Below are positions 43,527 through 53,400 of a stretch of 64,000 nt of DNA, piece after piece (positions within the stretch are counted from its first letter, which is position 1; each line of letters begins with the position of its first letter). The stretch covers positions 62,001-126,000 of the forward strand of contig CAZRUA010000001.1 of NCBI GenBank assembly GCA_964603125.1. The letters run 5' to 3'. The notes below the pieces were generated by a model that saw only the letters and a list, made by a program, of their open reading frames with translations, was not told the DNA's origin and made no database searches. Made by a program: the position numbers and the translations under genes. Source of the stretch: CAZRUA01 sp964603125. GTDB taxonomy: Bacteria; Bacteroidota; Bacteroidia; B-17B0; Aurantibacillaceae.

Positions 43527-44384
43527 TTACTCCTTAATTATCTTTAGTGTTTTTATCCCATTATTAGTAATTATTTGTATGAAATAAATACCGTTAGTCT
43601 GGTTTTGTAAATCGATTTTTTCTGTCCCTTTCTTTAGTTCTTTAGCATATACTAATTCTCCAAGAGCATTTGTTACTGAAACATGGGCATTATAAGTCAA
43701 TTCCAAAAAGAAATTACCATTATTCGGGTTTGGAAATAAATCGGCAACATGCGAATTAAACTCGTTTAAGCTAATATTTGTAACATTACAATTAGCTCCA
43801 TTAGGGTATGCAGCAAAGCTATCTTGAACAAAACAATCCAAACTACTATAATAACCTCCACCGATTGTGTTAAAAAAAAGTCCTTTAGTGTTTCCAACCC
43901 CCTCTATCACTGAAAAAGAGAGGCTCCAATTAAAAAAATTAAATCTTTTGTGGAAATCACCCGAAACAAAAACTGAATCTATAGAAGTAACAACATATGG
44001 GATTCCGCTTGGGTAAGAAAAATCTTGAGCACCGTAATAACCCGTTGTGTCGCCAACGTGCAGCCCGAAATCATACATGGTTTGTATCAATCCCGAAGCG
44101 TATGCAAGAAAAACTTTTTTGCTACTATCTTCTCTCACAGCCCCATAATAAGCTGTAGTGTTACCAGTAACTCGATAAATTTTATGATAAATATCGCCTA
44201 AAAGTATTGTATCCTCATTATTCAGAAAGAAAGTATCGTTAAAATACATAACATTACCTGGGCCAACAATTCCTTGTGCACTTTGTTTCCAAGTTGCATC
44301 ATGTGTTGGAAAAGGATGATATTGTTGCGAAAACACTTGGGTTTGCGAAAACAGCATTAAAAACACTATTACTTTCCTTACCAT
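43527..44384 (-). CDS. Secreted protein with T9SS type A sorting domain
   Basis: The 285-residue protein has a signal peptide (MVRKVIVFLMLFSQTQVFS), a central beta-rich part with no family I recognise, and a type A sorting domain from DLFPNPNNGNFFLEL to KTLKIIKE. It starts 1 base after the methyltransferase stop, so it is the last gene of the glycan operon. A T9SS cargo gene here is notable because type A cargo is often attached to A-type lipopolysaccharide, which this kind of operon may make; that link is inference. Confidence 0.8.
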   Translation of the reverse strand: MVRKVIVFLMLFSQTQVFSQQYHPFPTHDATWKQSAQGIVGPGNVMYFNDTFFLNNEDTILLGDIYHKIYRVTGNTTAYYGAVREDSSKKVFLAYASGLIQTMYDFGLHVGDTTGYYGAQDFSYPSGIPYVVTSIDSVFVSGDFHKRFNFFNWSLSFSVIEGVGNTKGLFFNTIGGGYYSSLDCFVQDSFAAYPNGANCNVTNISLNEFNSHVADLFPNPNNGNFFLELTYNAHVSVTNALGELVYAKELKKGTEKIDLQNQTNGIYFIQIITNNGIKTLKIIKE

Positions 44385-44385
44385 C

Positions 44386-45093
44386 TTAATTTAAATCATT
44401 TACAGTTCCCAAAAACGCCCAATCCCCATCTAAATTTTTGCATATATAATTTTCCATTTTTATAACAGAAGTTAGCTTTTCTTCGTAAGGGAAAAAGTTT
44501 ACATGCTCATCCAACGTGTAATAAAAAAACCGTTGTTTGGGCGTAACAATAAATAGTTGCTTTTTTGTAATGCGCTTTAATTCTTTAATACATTGCTCTA
44601 AATCAATCAAATGTTCTACGGTGTGGCAACAAGTAACCACATCAAATTCCTTATCTTTAAAGGGTAAATTCTCTATATTACCTTTTATGCATTTGTATGG
44701 CTCAGTGCCGTCTGGATTTTTAATATCAAAACCATACAAGTCTAAATTGGGATGTTTTTCTTTAATGGTTTTTAGCAAATAACCTCGTCCAGAACCAATA
44801 TCAATTAAATTGGTAGCAGATTTATCAATATTATTTAATATAAAATCAATACAAGCTTGGTTTAAGTCTGTAGCTCTATTTCGCGATATTGTATTTAAGT
44901 TGTTGTAAAAATCATCATAATCTTGCTCAGTATAGGAATATACTTTACTTTTAAATTGCATAACCTCTTTTAGGTTTCTTCCCCTGTAAGCAAAGTAGTA
45001 AAAAGGGTACATGAAAAATTTACTATCTCGTATAAAGGGTGGGACAAGCTCGTCCATGCAATATCTAATTATATTTGTTAGTTTTCGATTCAT
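44386..45093 (-). CDS. Class I SAM-dependent methyltransferase
   Basis: The 235-residue protein has the SAM-binding motif LIDIGSGRGYLL near residue 95, an acidic strand end in LYGFDIKN near 120 and FDVVTCCHTVEHL near 148. These place it in the Methyltransf_11 type family. In a glycan operon it probably methylates a sugar or lipid carrier intermediate. It follows the GT2 gene by 1 base and precedes the T9SS cargo gene by 1 base. Confidence 0.85.
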   Translation of the reverse strand: MNRKLTNIIRYCMDELVPPFIRDSKFFMYPFYYFAYRGRNLKEVMQFKSKVYSYTEQDYDDFYNNLNTISRNRATDLNQACIDFILNNIDKSATNLIDIGSGRGYLLKTIKEKHPNLDLYGFDIKNPDGTEPYKCIKGNIENLPFKDKEFDVVTCCHTVEHLIDLEQCIKELKRITKKQLFIVTPKQRFFYYTLDEHVNFFPYEEKLTSVIKMENYICKNLDGDWAFLGTVNDLN

Positions 45094-45094
45094 T

Positions 45095-45814
45095 TTAACG
45101 TTTTTTGTAGTACCCTTTTATATGGTTTAATTTTATTTTAAATAGATCTAGTATCATTCCTGGAGCGTGTTTTAGCAAACTCACCGAACTACCTTCTTGA
45201 CTTCTTAATTGAACTGGTATTTTTCTGATGGTATAATTTCTTTTTAAGGCGATGTAAATAACTTCAACGTCAAAGGCAAAACTATTAATTCGGCCAATGC
45301 TAAAAATGTCATCAGCAACACTTTTTTTAAAACCTTTTAACCCACACTGTGTGTCAAAAATCCCTGTTGTTATTATTCTCCCAACAAAAAAGGTATAAAA
45401 GTTACTTCCGAATTTACGTTGAGCAGATATTTCAGTAAAATAACTTGAGCCTTCTAGTGTTCTATCCCCAATAACTAAATCGTAATCTTGTTTTGTTATA
45501 CCTTCTATAATTCTATCAATTGCACTCGAGTCAAATGGAATATCAGAGTCAGTGTATATTTTAATATCTCCACTTGTTTTTTGCATACCAAATCTTACAG
45601 CCCCACCTTTACCTTTATTTGTGGTATAACCATCATAGATACAATTGTACTTTTGAGCTATCAGTTTTGTTTGTTCATTATCTTTTGACCCATCATCAAT
45701 TATAATTATTTCTGAATCAAAATCTTTATTTTTCGTGTAATTAATTAAATAATTTAGGTTGTTATCTAAAGCTTCAGATGATTTATAGGACGGTATGATA
45801 AAACTTATTTTCAC
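45095..45814 (-). CDS. Glycosyltransferase family 2 (dolichyl-phosphate glucosyltransferase-like)
   Basis: The 239-residue GT-A protein starts with GTG at 45814. It has SFIIPSYKSSEALDNNL at the N-terminus, IIDDGSKD near 40, a DxD in YTDSDIPFD near 90 and GDRTLEGS followed by QCGLKGFKK near 158, a combination typical of dolichyl/undecaprenyl-phosphate glucosyltransferases. It would load a sugar onto a polyprenyl phosphate for use by a GT-C enzyme such as the membrane protein upstream. Confidence 0.85.
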   Translation of the reverse strand: MKISFIIPSYKSSEALDNNLNYLINYTKNKDFDSEIIIIDDGSKDNEQTKLIAQKYNCIYDGYTTNKGKGGAVRFGMQKTSGDIKIYTDSDIPFDSSAIDRIIEGITKQDYDLVIGDRTLEGSSYFTEISAQRKFGSNFYTFFVGRIITTGIFDTQCGLKGFKKSVADDIFSIGRINSFAFDVEVIYIALKRNYTIRKIPVQLRSQEGSSVSLLKHAPGMILDLFKIKLNHIKGYYKKR

Positions 45815-45858
45815 AGATGTAAAGGTAGTAATTGTTATGAAAAGAATCTAATGAGTTA

Positions 45859-47745
45859 TTATTCAATAAATGCTATTTTTAAATCATCGGTATAGACGGT
45901 ATGACTGGAGTTGTTTTGAAAGAAAAAAACAACTTTATTGTTTGGGTGAAAGAATTCTCGTTTGTCAATTGGGATAATAAATTTGTGGTCTACCCAGTTT
46001 TTTTCTGTATAATTTTTAGCAGAACTAATTACTTTTTGATAATTGAATAAAGAATAGTTTTCTTTTGTATTTATAAAAAGATAGGTGAGAAACTTATATG
46101 CAGTATCCGTTGAAAGAGTTTTGAAGCTAATTTCTATTCCATTTATTTTCTTGAAGTTCTTAATTTCATTAATCGAAATATTTAAAGTTAAACCATAACT
46201 ATCATTATTTTTCATTACAGCTGATTTTTTCGAAGAAAAAGAATAAGAGGTATCAATAATAGTATATGAAATGATATCGGAAGTGTTTGATTCAAGATTA
46301 TAAAAGCGAAAATCTAATGTATTTCCTTTAAATGGTTTTACTTTAATGGTATTTTTGCCATAATACTCTGCCAACAACTTATTGGCGAAATAGGAAGAAT
46401 CATCAATACTTAAATCATACCTATACAATAAATTTGTTCGATTAAATAGGTTGTTTACTTGGCATATTTTATCTGAGCTTTGTTTTATGGTTGAAAGTCG
46501 AGCCTGCATTTCTTCGTAAAGTAATTTAACCTCAGGGTTAAAAAAAGCATAATAATAACCTTTACGAATATTGTTTGTTGTTGTTGAAACCTGAAATATG
46601 ATTGCAAGTAAGGATAAAATTAAAAGCAAATTAGCAATATTGGGTTTAATTTTTTGAAGCAATTTATTAAGCAAGTGATACAATAAAAATGTAATATAAA
46701 AATTACATAAAATGTATAAAATAAGTTGAATTCCTAGCACCCTATCAGGAGGTTCAACTCCCAGTGTATAGAAAATAGGAAACAAGCTTATGAAAAAAGT
46801 AAAGAAAAGAACAGGAATAAATAGCCATAAAAAATGCTTGTAGTGTTTGTTTTCATTAATTCTTAACTTTAATAAAATAAATAGAAGTAGTATATCACAA
46901 AAAGTAAGAATATGATTGTTTTGCCAGTTGGTTGACAATTTACACATATAATCAAGTATTTGTTGTGAGTTATATTTTAAATTTTCTTTAATAGTGTAAT
47001 TAAACATTTCTTGACCTTGTTTTAATCTTATTACATTGCCAGGTGATTTTATAACAATTATTGTAAATCCAATACCTATTAGAGCTATGAGGATTAATTT
47101 AAAATTTATTTTTTTTCTAGTAAATAGATCATAAAAGAAAAGTAGCATTAAAATAAAATCTGCAACAATAGTCATTGTTTCGTTACTGCCAATAAGTAGC
47201 ACAAGGGTAATAATTGAAAAAATGAAAGCGCGATTGCTTGCACCGTAGAATAGAAACTTTGTAATATTCCCTAAAAAAAAGAAAAAGAAAAAGATACTTG
47301 TACCATAAGATGCTGTGCCAGAAGCCCAATAGATTGACTCTGCTGGATTGTTCAACAAGGACATGAAGGGTACAATTAAAACAAATGAAAGTAGTAATTT
47401 GTAAAAGACAATTTGATTTTTAAGAATTACGCTTGAGAAATAATATATAGATAATGCTATTAAAGATATAGTTATTATTGGTGAAACCCATGCCCCCCCT
47501 TCTATTTTAAATGAAAGGGGTAAGCAACTTAAGTAAAAAGTTGTCGTATATCTTCCATTTATCCCTTCATAACAAGCTGTTTGAGCATTTAAAAAACCTC
47601 TTTGTAATCGGTTAAGGGCGTAAAAATAATCATCTGCTGAGTAATAATTGTAAAATGAAATAACAATAAATGGAATTAAAATTAAGATTATCAACATTAA
47701 AATTAGAAAAACATGGAGCTTATTATTTAAAATGTTTTGTTTCAT
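45859..47745 (-). CDS. Polytopic membrane protein, DUF6056/GT-C-like
   Basis: The 628-residue protein has about a dozen hydrophobic helices in the first 400 residues and a soluble C-terminal part of about 220 residues with beta-rich patterns. After the first helix it has YYSADDYFYALN near residue 35, where GT-C enzymes carry an acidic catalytic motif in the first outer loop, and GINGRYTTTF near 63. I place it tentatively in the DUF6056 glucosyltransferase-like group. It overlaps the acyltransferase gene by 4 bases. Likely role: periplasmic-side transfer of a sugar from a polyprenyl carrier. Confidence 0.6.
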   Translation of the reverse strand: MKQNILNNKLHVFLILMLIILILIPFIVISFYNYYSADDYFYALNRLQRGFLNAQTACYEGINGRYTTTFYLSCLPLSFKIEGGAWVSPIITISLIALSIYYFSSVILKNQIVFYKLLLSFVLIVPFMSLLNNPAESIYWASGTASYGTSIFFFFFFLGNITKFLFYGASNRAFIFSIITLVLLIGSNETMTIVADFILMLLFFYDLFTRKKINFKLILIALIGIGFTIIVIKSPGNVIRLKQGQEMFNYTIKENLKYNSQQILDYMCKLSTNWQNNHILTFCDILLLFILLKLRINENKHYKHFLWLFIPVLFFTFFISLFPIFYTLGVEPPDRVLGIQLILYILCNFYITFLLYHLLNKLLQKIKPNIANLLLILSLLAIIFQVSTTTNNIRKGYYYAFFNPEVKLLYEEMQARLSTIKQSSDKICQVNNLFNRTNLLYRYDLSIDDSSYFANKLLAEYYGKNTIKVKPFKGNTLDFRFYNLESNTSDIISYTIIDTSYSFSSKKSAVMKNNDSYGLTLNISINEIKNFKKINGIEISFKTLSTDTAYKFLTYLFINTKENYSLFNYQKVISSAKNYTEKNWVDHKFIIPIDKREFFHPNNKVVFFFQNNSSHTVYTDDLKIAFIE

Positions 47746-48896
47746 TTTAGAATTAATTTTTTAATTTGATAATATGTGAGATGAATATCTTCATTATTTA
47801 TAAGGAAAAAATTAAAAAAGCGTTTTAGACTATTAATTGGCTTTTCATAAAAATAATAGCTTATTTCTGCTGCTAAAACTGTAAAAGTAAAGTAAAGGAC
47901 CCAAGCTGTATATTTACTGTCTGTATGAAGACTCATCCATTTACTAATATAACCCCAAAAAATAGGCGGAGCAAAAAGATGAAAAACATACAAACCGTAC
48001 GATATTTCTCCAAAATGTTTTAAAACTTTATTCTCCAAAATAACCTTAGCTATAAATTTATAATTCCCTGCAACCCCTCGGCCAATAATAAGAGCACTAA
48101 TTAGGCAAAAAGGTACTTCATCTAGTAAAAAAGAATAGAATCTGTGTTCTTTGCCGTTAATTATCAGATAATAAATTAAAATATAAAGAATAATAGCCCC
48201 ATAAAGCAAAAATAAATTAGAAGAAATTTTTTGAAATATTGTTTTTTTATACATGAATATATAAGATAAAATGGCACCAATTATTAAAGCAAACATTACA
48301 TTACTTGTCAAATAAAGTTCGCCTGTCCAATTGTTTGTTACAAAACTGGAAAAATAGAGCCTAGATAATAATGATAAGCTTAATATAACTAAACTTGCCT
48401 TAAGAAAGTTTTTCATATTAATAAAAATGAGAATAAGAGGCCAAAACAAATAAAATTGTTCCTCAACGGCTAAAGACCAAAAATGCGTATACGGGCCTAT
48501 TAAAGCATTTTTTTTGTACATCAAAAAGTTTGTTGTAAATGTACTTAACCAAGGTAGGGTTTCATGAATTCCTTCAAATCTGTTATTTCGTAACAAAAAA
48601 ATAATCCCAAAGTACAATGGGAAAATTCTTAAAGCCCTTCTCATATAGAAATTGAAAATTGTTTTTTTTGTTGTATTTAACTCTTTAGCAACTTTTTCTT
48701 TGTCTTTTAAAAGTATGCGAGTTATGAGAAAACCACTTAAAACAAAAAAAAAGAAAACACCATGTGCCCAAGGAACAGATTTTACGAATTTATTTTGTAC
48801 ATCCCAAGCAATCCAATGACCAATCATTACTGAAGCAACGGCGAAAAATCGCATACTGTCAAGTTGGTGAAAATAATTTTCTTTATTCGTATTCAA
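47742..48896 (-). CDS. Acyltransferase 3 family protein (OafA/YrhL-like)
   Basis: The 384-residue integral membrane protein has about ten helices and the AT3 signatures: QLDSMRFFAVASVMIGHW near residue 10 with the essential His, RRALRIFPLYF near 86 and GPYTHFWSLAVEEQFYLFWP near 135. These enzymes O-acylate (often acetylate) surface glycans. The start is TTG at 48896, 8 bases after the upstream flavoprotein stop; no ATG is close. Its last 4 bases overlap the next gene. Confidence 0.9.
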   Translation of the reverse strand: MNTNKENYFHQLDSMRFFAVASVMIGHWIAWDVQNKFVKSVPWAHGVFFFFVLSGFLITRILLKDKEKVAKELNTTKKTIFNFYMRRALRIFPLYFGIIFLLRNNRFEGIHETLPWLSTFTTNFLMYKKNALIGPYTHFWSLAVEEQFYLFWPLILIFINMKNFLKASLVILSLSLLSRLYFSSFVTNNWTGELYLTSNVMFALIIGAILSYIFMYKKTIFQKISSNLFLLYGAIILYILIYYLIINGKEHRFYSFLLDEVPFCLISALIIGRGVAGNYKFIAKVILENKVLKHFGEISYGLYVFHLFAPPIFWGYISKWMSLHTDSKYTAWVLYFTFTVLAAEISYYFYEKPINSLKRFFNFFLINNEDIHLTYYQIKKLILK

Positions 48897-48904
48897 AATG
48901 ATAT

Positions 48905-50320
48905 CTATTTTTTTTGTAACCCAGTTTTTGTAATTATACTAGATTCCTGGTAATCTTCGTAATCTGTATTAATATCCCAAATGTTATGCTTAGTTCCCTT
49001 ACTAATATTTTCGGCAGCTAGTTTACCCATTAATATGCTATGGTCTTGATTATTGTATTTAAAAGCACCGTAGCGTCCTATAACATGTAAGTTTTTTATA
49101 CTGCTAAGGTATTGTTCAATAGGTTTTAAAACTTCTTTATATCCAGTGGAGTATACAGGATAACAACGAGGGATTTTATAAATTTTACCGGCACTAATTT
49201 CTGCGTTGCCAATTAAGCCTGTTTTACGCAATTCTTCTTTTCCTAAGGCAATTAATTTTTCTTCGTCCCAATTCCAAAACTCATCTTCATCATAGCACCA
49301 GTATTCCAAAGCACATATGGTGCTTGTTTCAGAGCCATTAATTTGCGGAACCCAGTTTCTAAAATTGGTAATTCGCCCCATTTGTAAATCTGTACTATGT
49401 ACGTATAACCAATTATCGGGAAATAAATTTTGCGCCTCCACTTTTAAATAAACAATGATAGTATTTCTAAATTTTAATTTTAATGCGGCCTCCTTAATTT
49501 TTTCAGGCACTTCGGGTAAACGACTTACCATTAAAGATAATGGCATAGAAGAAATAATATGGTCATATTCTTTTATTGTCCCATCATTTAATTCAACCGC
49601 ATAAGCTTTGTTACTTTTGGTTAAAACACGTTTAATCGGCGAATTTAAGAATACATTTCCACCTTTTGTTTTTACAGCATTAGCCATGCGTTCGTAAACA
49701 ATACCGGTGCCTTCATGTGGATAAGCAAACTGATCAACCAGCGTTTTGTGTTTGCCGCTATTGCCAAACAAAGCACTCTTAACAGCCTCACCTAAACTGA
49801 ATTTTTTAATGCGTTGGGCTGCAAAATCAGCATCTAAAACATTGCAGGATATTCCCCATAGTTTTTCGGTATAGGTCTTAAAAAATATTTGGTACAACTT
49901 TTTTCCAAAACGATTGGTTACCCAGCCTTCAAAAGTACTAGTATCTTTGGTTGGAGAAATTTTCTCGAAACCATAAGATATTAAACAACCAGCCGCCCTA
50001 AATATACCTAGGTTACTTAGCGCGTTCATTGCCTTAATGGGATAATTGAAAAATTTATTATTATAATAGATTCGAGTCAGTCTATCTACCATTTCGTAAT
50101 CATCGCCAACCACTTCTAACCACAATTCGTTTACACGCGTATCGTTACTAAAAAAACGATGAGGACCAATGTCAATTTTTTGATTCCATAAATCCAAAGT
50201 TTTAGCTAAACCACCAACACTTTCGCTCGCTTCATAGATATCAATATGCGCTGAGGTTTTTGAAATCTCATAGGCAGCTGTCATTCCTGCTGGTCCAGCA
50301 CCGATAACGCATACTTTCAT
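48905..50320 (-). CDS. FAD-dependent amine oxidase/UDP-galactopyranose mutase-like protein
   Basis: The 471-residue flavoprotein has the dinucleotide motif GAGPAGMTAAYEIS near residue 7, YEASESVGGLAKT near 34 and IDIGPHRFFS near 51. The C-terminal FAD segment is IGRYGAFKYNNQDHSILMG near 415. The family is described as protoporphyrinogen-oxidase-like or UDP-galactopyranose-mutase-like proteins of polysaccharide loci. It probably oxidises or isomerises a nucleotide sugar or lipid-linked sugar. It is 30 bases downstream of the lipoprotein gene. Confidence 0.82.
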   Translation of the reverse strand: MKVCVIGAGPAGMTAAYEISKTSAHIDIYEASESVGGLAKTLDLWNQKIDIGPHRFFSNDTRVNELWLEVVGDDYEMVDRLTRIYYNNKFFNYPIKAMNALSNLGIFRAAGCLISYGFEKISPTKDTSTFEGWVTNRFGKKLYQIFFKTYTEKLWGISCNVLDADFAAQRIKKFSLGEAVKSALFGNSGKHKTLVDQFAYPHEGTGIVYERMANAVKTKGGNVFLNSPIKRVLTKSNKAYAVELNDGTIKEYDHIISSMPLSLMVSRLPEVPEKIKEAALKLKFRNTIIVYLKVEAQNLFPDNWLYVHSTDLQMGRITNFRNWVPQINGSETSTICALEYWCYDEDEFWNWDEEKLIALGKEELRKTGLIGNAEISAGKIYKIPRCYPVYSTGYKEVLKPIEQYLSSIKNLHVIGRYGAFKYNNQDHSILMGKLAAENISKGTKHNIWDINTDYEDYQESSIITKTGLQKK

Positions 50321-50350
50321 TTTAACTCGTATATTTAAACAAGATATAAC

Positions 50351-50881
50351 TTATTCAGTTTCTTTAATTTCAATTTTTAAATCATCTACATCTAAAAAAC
50401 CTTTTCCTGATGGTTTATATGGATAAGTTGAAATCATTATTGGAGACATATTCGTAACAGCAGGTTCTAAATAAACCGAGTCTTTAAAACTAACCCAAGT
50501 GTTTGTTGCAGTAAGGAATTTTTTTGCTGCTATATTTATCCAAAATTTACTCTCGCCGTTAATATTGTTAACAGCAAAAACAATACCTCCGTCATAGCTT
50601 TCCGAAGATCTAAAAGCTCCTGAGATAATCACTTTAACTTTTTTATTTTTATAATCTTGCGACAATTCTCCTGCCCAGCCATATCCATATTGAATTATGC
50701 TATCAATACGTGAAAAATAATTATTTAAACTTGTTGTATCTTTTTGCAAAGTGTTCGAATTGATGTCTTTATTCTCACCACCTAAATCAAATGATCTTGA
50801 TGCTAAAATTGGTTCGCTTCCACAAGAAACTAAACCAACTAAACTTAATCCTGTTAAAATAATTGCAATTTGTTTTTTCAT
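50351..50881 (-). CDS. Hypothetical lipoprotein in the glycan operon
   Basis: The 176-residue protein has a lipoprotein signal peptide with the box GLVSCGSEP (Cys20). The mature part is predicted mostly beta, with Tyr- and Asp-rich strands (YGYGWAGELSQDY, AFRSSESYDGGIVFAV). I recognise no family. Its position between a GT2 and a flavoprotein suggests a role in surface glycan handling, without further support. Confidence 0.65.
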   Translation of the reverse strand: MKKQIAIILTGLSLVGLVSCGSEPILASRSFDLGGENKDINSNTLQKDTTSLNNYFSRIDSIIQYGYGWAGELSQDYKNKKVKVIISGAFRSSESYDGGIVFAVNNINGESKFWINIAAKKFLTATNTWVSFKDSVYLEPAVTNMSPIMISTYPYKPSGKGFLDVDDLKIEIKETE

Positions 50882-50977
50882 TGTTTTGAATTATAAAAAA
50901 TTGAGAGGTGAAAATACGAAATTTTATTAATTATTATTGGGTTTTTGTGGAATTAAGGCGCTTTGTTGAGGTGTTTC

Positions 50978-51910
50978 TTATACAATATTACTGTCCCTAA
51001 CCACATACAAAGGTCTTTGCCTGATATCACTTTGCAGGCGGCTGATGTATTCACCAATAATACCAATACAAAGAAGTTGAATTCCGCCGATAAATAAAAT
51101 AGAAATCATAATACTTGTCCAGCCTTTTGGAGGAGGGGTATCAAAAAAGAAGTATGAGATTAGGGTATAAATAATTACCAGTAAGGAGATAAAAAAGCAT
51201 ACAAAACCCGATATTGAAGCTAAGCGCAAAGGAGCATTTGAAAAGGAGGTTATTCCATCAAGTGCCAGGCGGAATAGTTTTCGGTAAGAGTAGCCTGGAA
51301 CTCCAGCATAACGAGCATCTCTATCGTATTCAATAGCGCATTGTTTAAAACCAATCCAAGCTATTTGTCCGCGCAAAAACTTATGTTGCTCGGGCATTTT
51401 CTTCAAAACATCTACTACCTTGCGATCCATTATTCTAAAATCACCTGTGTCAAGCGGAATATCTATTTTAGAAATTTTAGCTAGTAAACGATAAAAGAAT
51501 TTGTAAGCAATTTTTTTTAAGATACTTTTATCAGCTCTGCTTTTACGCTGTGCGTAAACAACCTCAAAACCTTCATTAAATTTACCGTACAATGATTCAA
51601 TTAGTTCGGGGGGGTCTTGCAAATCTGCGTCTATAATGGCTACAGCTTTTCCGCAACAAGCATCAATGCCGGCAGTAACCGCAATTTGATGGCCAAAGTT
51701 TCTGCTGAAATCAATGTATTTAACATTTGGGTTTAATTGTGCTAATTGGTTGATAAGGAGTATTGAGCTATCCTTACTTCCATCGTTAACAAAAATAATT
51801 TCATAGGAAACATTCAATTTGTTAAGCACAGGCATTAATCTTTCATACAAAACAGGAATGTTTTTCTCCTCATTGTAAATGGGAATTATTATGGTTAATG
51901 CTACACTCAT
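50978..51910 (-). CDS. Glycosyltransferase family 2 with two C-terminal membrane helices
   Basis: The 310-residue protein has a GT-A domain (LTIIIPIYNEEKNIPVL at the start, FVNDGSKDSS near 40, the metal-binding DADLQDPPELI near 95, and GDFRIMDRKV near 155). Two membrane helices follow (about 230-255 and 265-290). This is the layout of GtrB/DPM1-like polyprenyl-phosphate sugar transferases. It would make polyprenyl-phosphate hexose for flipping and use outside. Its first 4 bases overlap the upstream methyltransferase stop. Confidence 0.9.
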   Translation of the reverse strand: MSVALTIIIPIYNEEKNIPVLYERLMPVLNKLNVSYEIIFVNDGSKDSSILLINQLAQLNPNVKYIDFSRNFGHQIAVTAGIDACCGKAVAIIDADLQDPPELIESLYGKFNEGFEVVYAQRKSRADKSILKKIAYKFFYRLLAKISKIDIPLDTGDFRIMDRKVVDVLKKMPEQHKFLRGQIAWIGFKQCAIEYDRDARYAGVPGYSYRKLFRLALDGITSFSNAPLRLASISGFVCFFISLLVIIYTLISYFFFDTPPPKGWTSIMISILFIGGIQLLCIGIIGEYISRLQSDIRQRPLYVVRDSNIV

Positions 51911-52647
51911 TGTTTTGTTGCTTCAACAAAAACACTCACTCCTATTGGCAATCCAACTTTTGTGAAGATAGCGTTTTCAATTTTTAACCAAAATACTAAA
52001 AAATTATTTAAAATGGGGTTAAAGTTTTGTAATTGATCTTTGGGTTTATGTTGTTTGTTTTTCGACTTAAATAAAGTTTGATTTAAACGGAAAATAGATA
52101 TCGGAAAAAACAGTGCACAGTTCCAAAAACTAGATCTTTTTATTTGGAAACCTGCTCCAGAAACTACTGATTTTAAAAGCTTTTTGGAGTATCTTCGATA
52201 ATGATGATTTGCAACATCGTGTTCGCTCCATAAAAATAAATATGCGGGAACAAATACAAGAAATTTTCCGTTTTGTTTTAAGATTTTTTTCCAATTACTT
52301 AAAGCAACAGTATCACGTTCTAGGTGTTCTAATGAATCGGATGAAACAATTACATCAAATGAATTTTCTTCGAAATTGGGGTTATGACCATCCATTACAT
52401 AAACATTTTTTAAACCTCTCTGTTTACACATGGTAATCGCATCTTTGCTAAAATCTAATCCATGAACATTGGTAAATCCAGCTTTTTGTAGGTCGAGCAA
52501 GAGAGGTCCGCCTGCGCATCCAATATCCAATATTTTAGCATTTTTATCGTGCTTACTTAAAATTTGAACTAAAGCCGCACGACGCGCAACAAACCACCAA
52601 TTTTTTTCTTCGTTTATATGGTATTTACGCTCGTACTCTTTGTCCAT
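51907..52647 (-). CDS. Class I SAM-dependent methyltransferase
   Basis: The 246-residue protein has the SAM motif ILDIGCAGGPLLLDL near residue 41, GLDFSKDAI near 63 and FDVIVSSDSLEHLERD near 98, then a C-terminal region with a short hydrophobic segment (FFPISIFRLNQTLF). It is the first gene of the minus-strand glycan operon. The substrate is unknown. A 4-base overlap links it to the GT2 gene. Confidence 0.88.
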   Translation of the reverse strand: MDKEYERKYHINEEKNWWFVARRAALVQILSKHDKNAKILDIGCAGGPLLLDLQKAGFTNVHGLDFSKDAITMCKQRGLKNVYVMDGHNPNFEENSFDVIVSSDSLEHLERDTVALSNWKKILKQNGKFLVFVPAYLFLWSEHDVANHHYRRYSKKLLKSVVSGAGFQIKRSSFWNCALFFPISIFRLNQTLFKSKNKQHKPKDQLQNFNPILNNFLVFWLKIENAIFTKVGLPIGVSVFVEATKQ

Positions 52648-52667
52648 AAATTCTACTCTGCATAGAT

Positions 52668-53321
52668 TTAAATAATCATTTCCTTCACTGTATCGCTAAT
52701 AACAAGCTTACCTTTTGTAGCATTTTTAACTTGCTCAACACTAACACCTGGTGCGGTTTCTAGTAATCTAAAACCTTCGGGGGTTACATCTAAAACACCT
52801 AGCTCAGTTACTATTTTTTTAACACATTTAATACCTGTTAAGGGTAGGGTACAAGTAGGTAATAATTTAGATTCGCCAGCTTTGTTTACGTGTTGCATAG
52901 CTACAATAATGTTGTTTGCTGAAGCTACCAAATCCATTGCACCACCCATGCCTTTTACCATTTTGCCTGGTATTTTCCAGTTGGCAATATCACCCGTTTC
53001 ACTAACTTCCATTGCACCTAAAATGGTAAGGTTTACTTTTTGTGCACGTATCATTCCAAAGCTCATAGAGCTATCAAAAATAGATGAGCCTTTAAGCAAA
53101 GTAACCGTTTGTTTACCTGCATTAATTAAATCAGCATCTTCTTCTCCTTCGTAAGGAAATGGCCCCATACCTAAAATACCATTCTCCGATTGTAAAACTA
53201 CATTAATTCCTTCGGGAATATAATTAGCCACAAGTGTTGGAATACCAATACCTAAATTAACATACATTCCATCTTGTACTTCTTTTGCAATGCGCTTTGC
53301 TATACCGTTTTTATCTAACAT
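52668..53321 (-). CDS. scoB: 3-oxoacid CoA-transferase subunit B
   Basis: The 217-residue protein is the beta half of SCOT: VNLGIGIPTLVANYIPEG near residue 21, QSENGILGMGP near 44 with the catalytic Glu that forms the CoA thioester, and GGAMDLVASA near 125. With ScoA it moves CoA between succinyl-CoA and acetoacetate. It follows scoA after a 78-base spacer with a strong inverted repeat. Confidence 0.95.
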   Translation of the reverse strand: MLDKNGIAKRIAKEVQDGMYVNLGIGIPTLVANYIPEGINVVLQSENGILGMGPFPYEGEEDADLINAGKQTVTLLKGSSIFDSSMSFGMIRAQKVNLTILGAMEVSETGDIANWKIPGKMVKGMGGAMDLVASANNIIVAMQHVNKAGESKLLPTCTLPLTGIKCVKKIVTELGVLDVTPEGFRLLETAPGVSVEQVKNATKGKLVISDTVKEMII

Positions 53322-53342
53322 GTTCTTGATTTTAGATTTATG

Positions 53343-53400
53343 ATTTTAGATTTCAGAAGTAATGTTTTAAATTTTACTTGTAATTTCTAAAATCTAAAAT
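53343..53400. repeat. Inverted repeat between scoA and scoB
   Basis: ATTTTAGATTT... (53343-53360) and ...AATCTAAAAT (53382-53400) form a long, slightly imperfect stem just downstream of the scoA stop. It may be an intercistronic stabilising stem-loop or a dispersed A/T-rich repeat. Confidence 0.5.
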
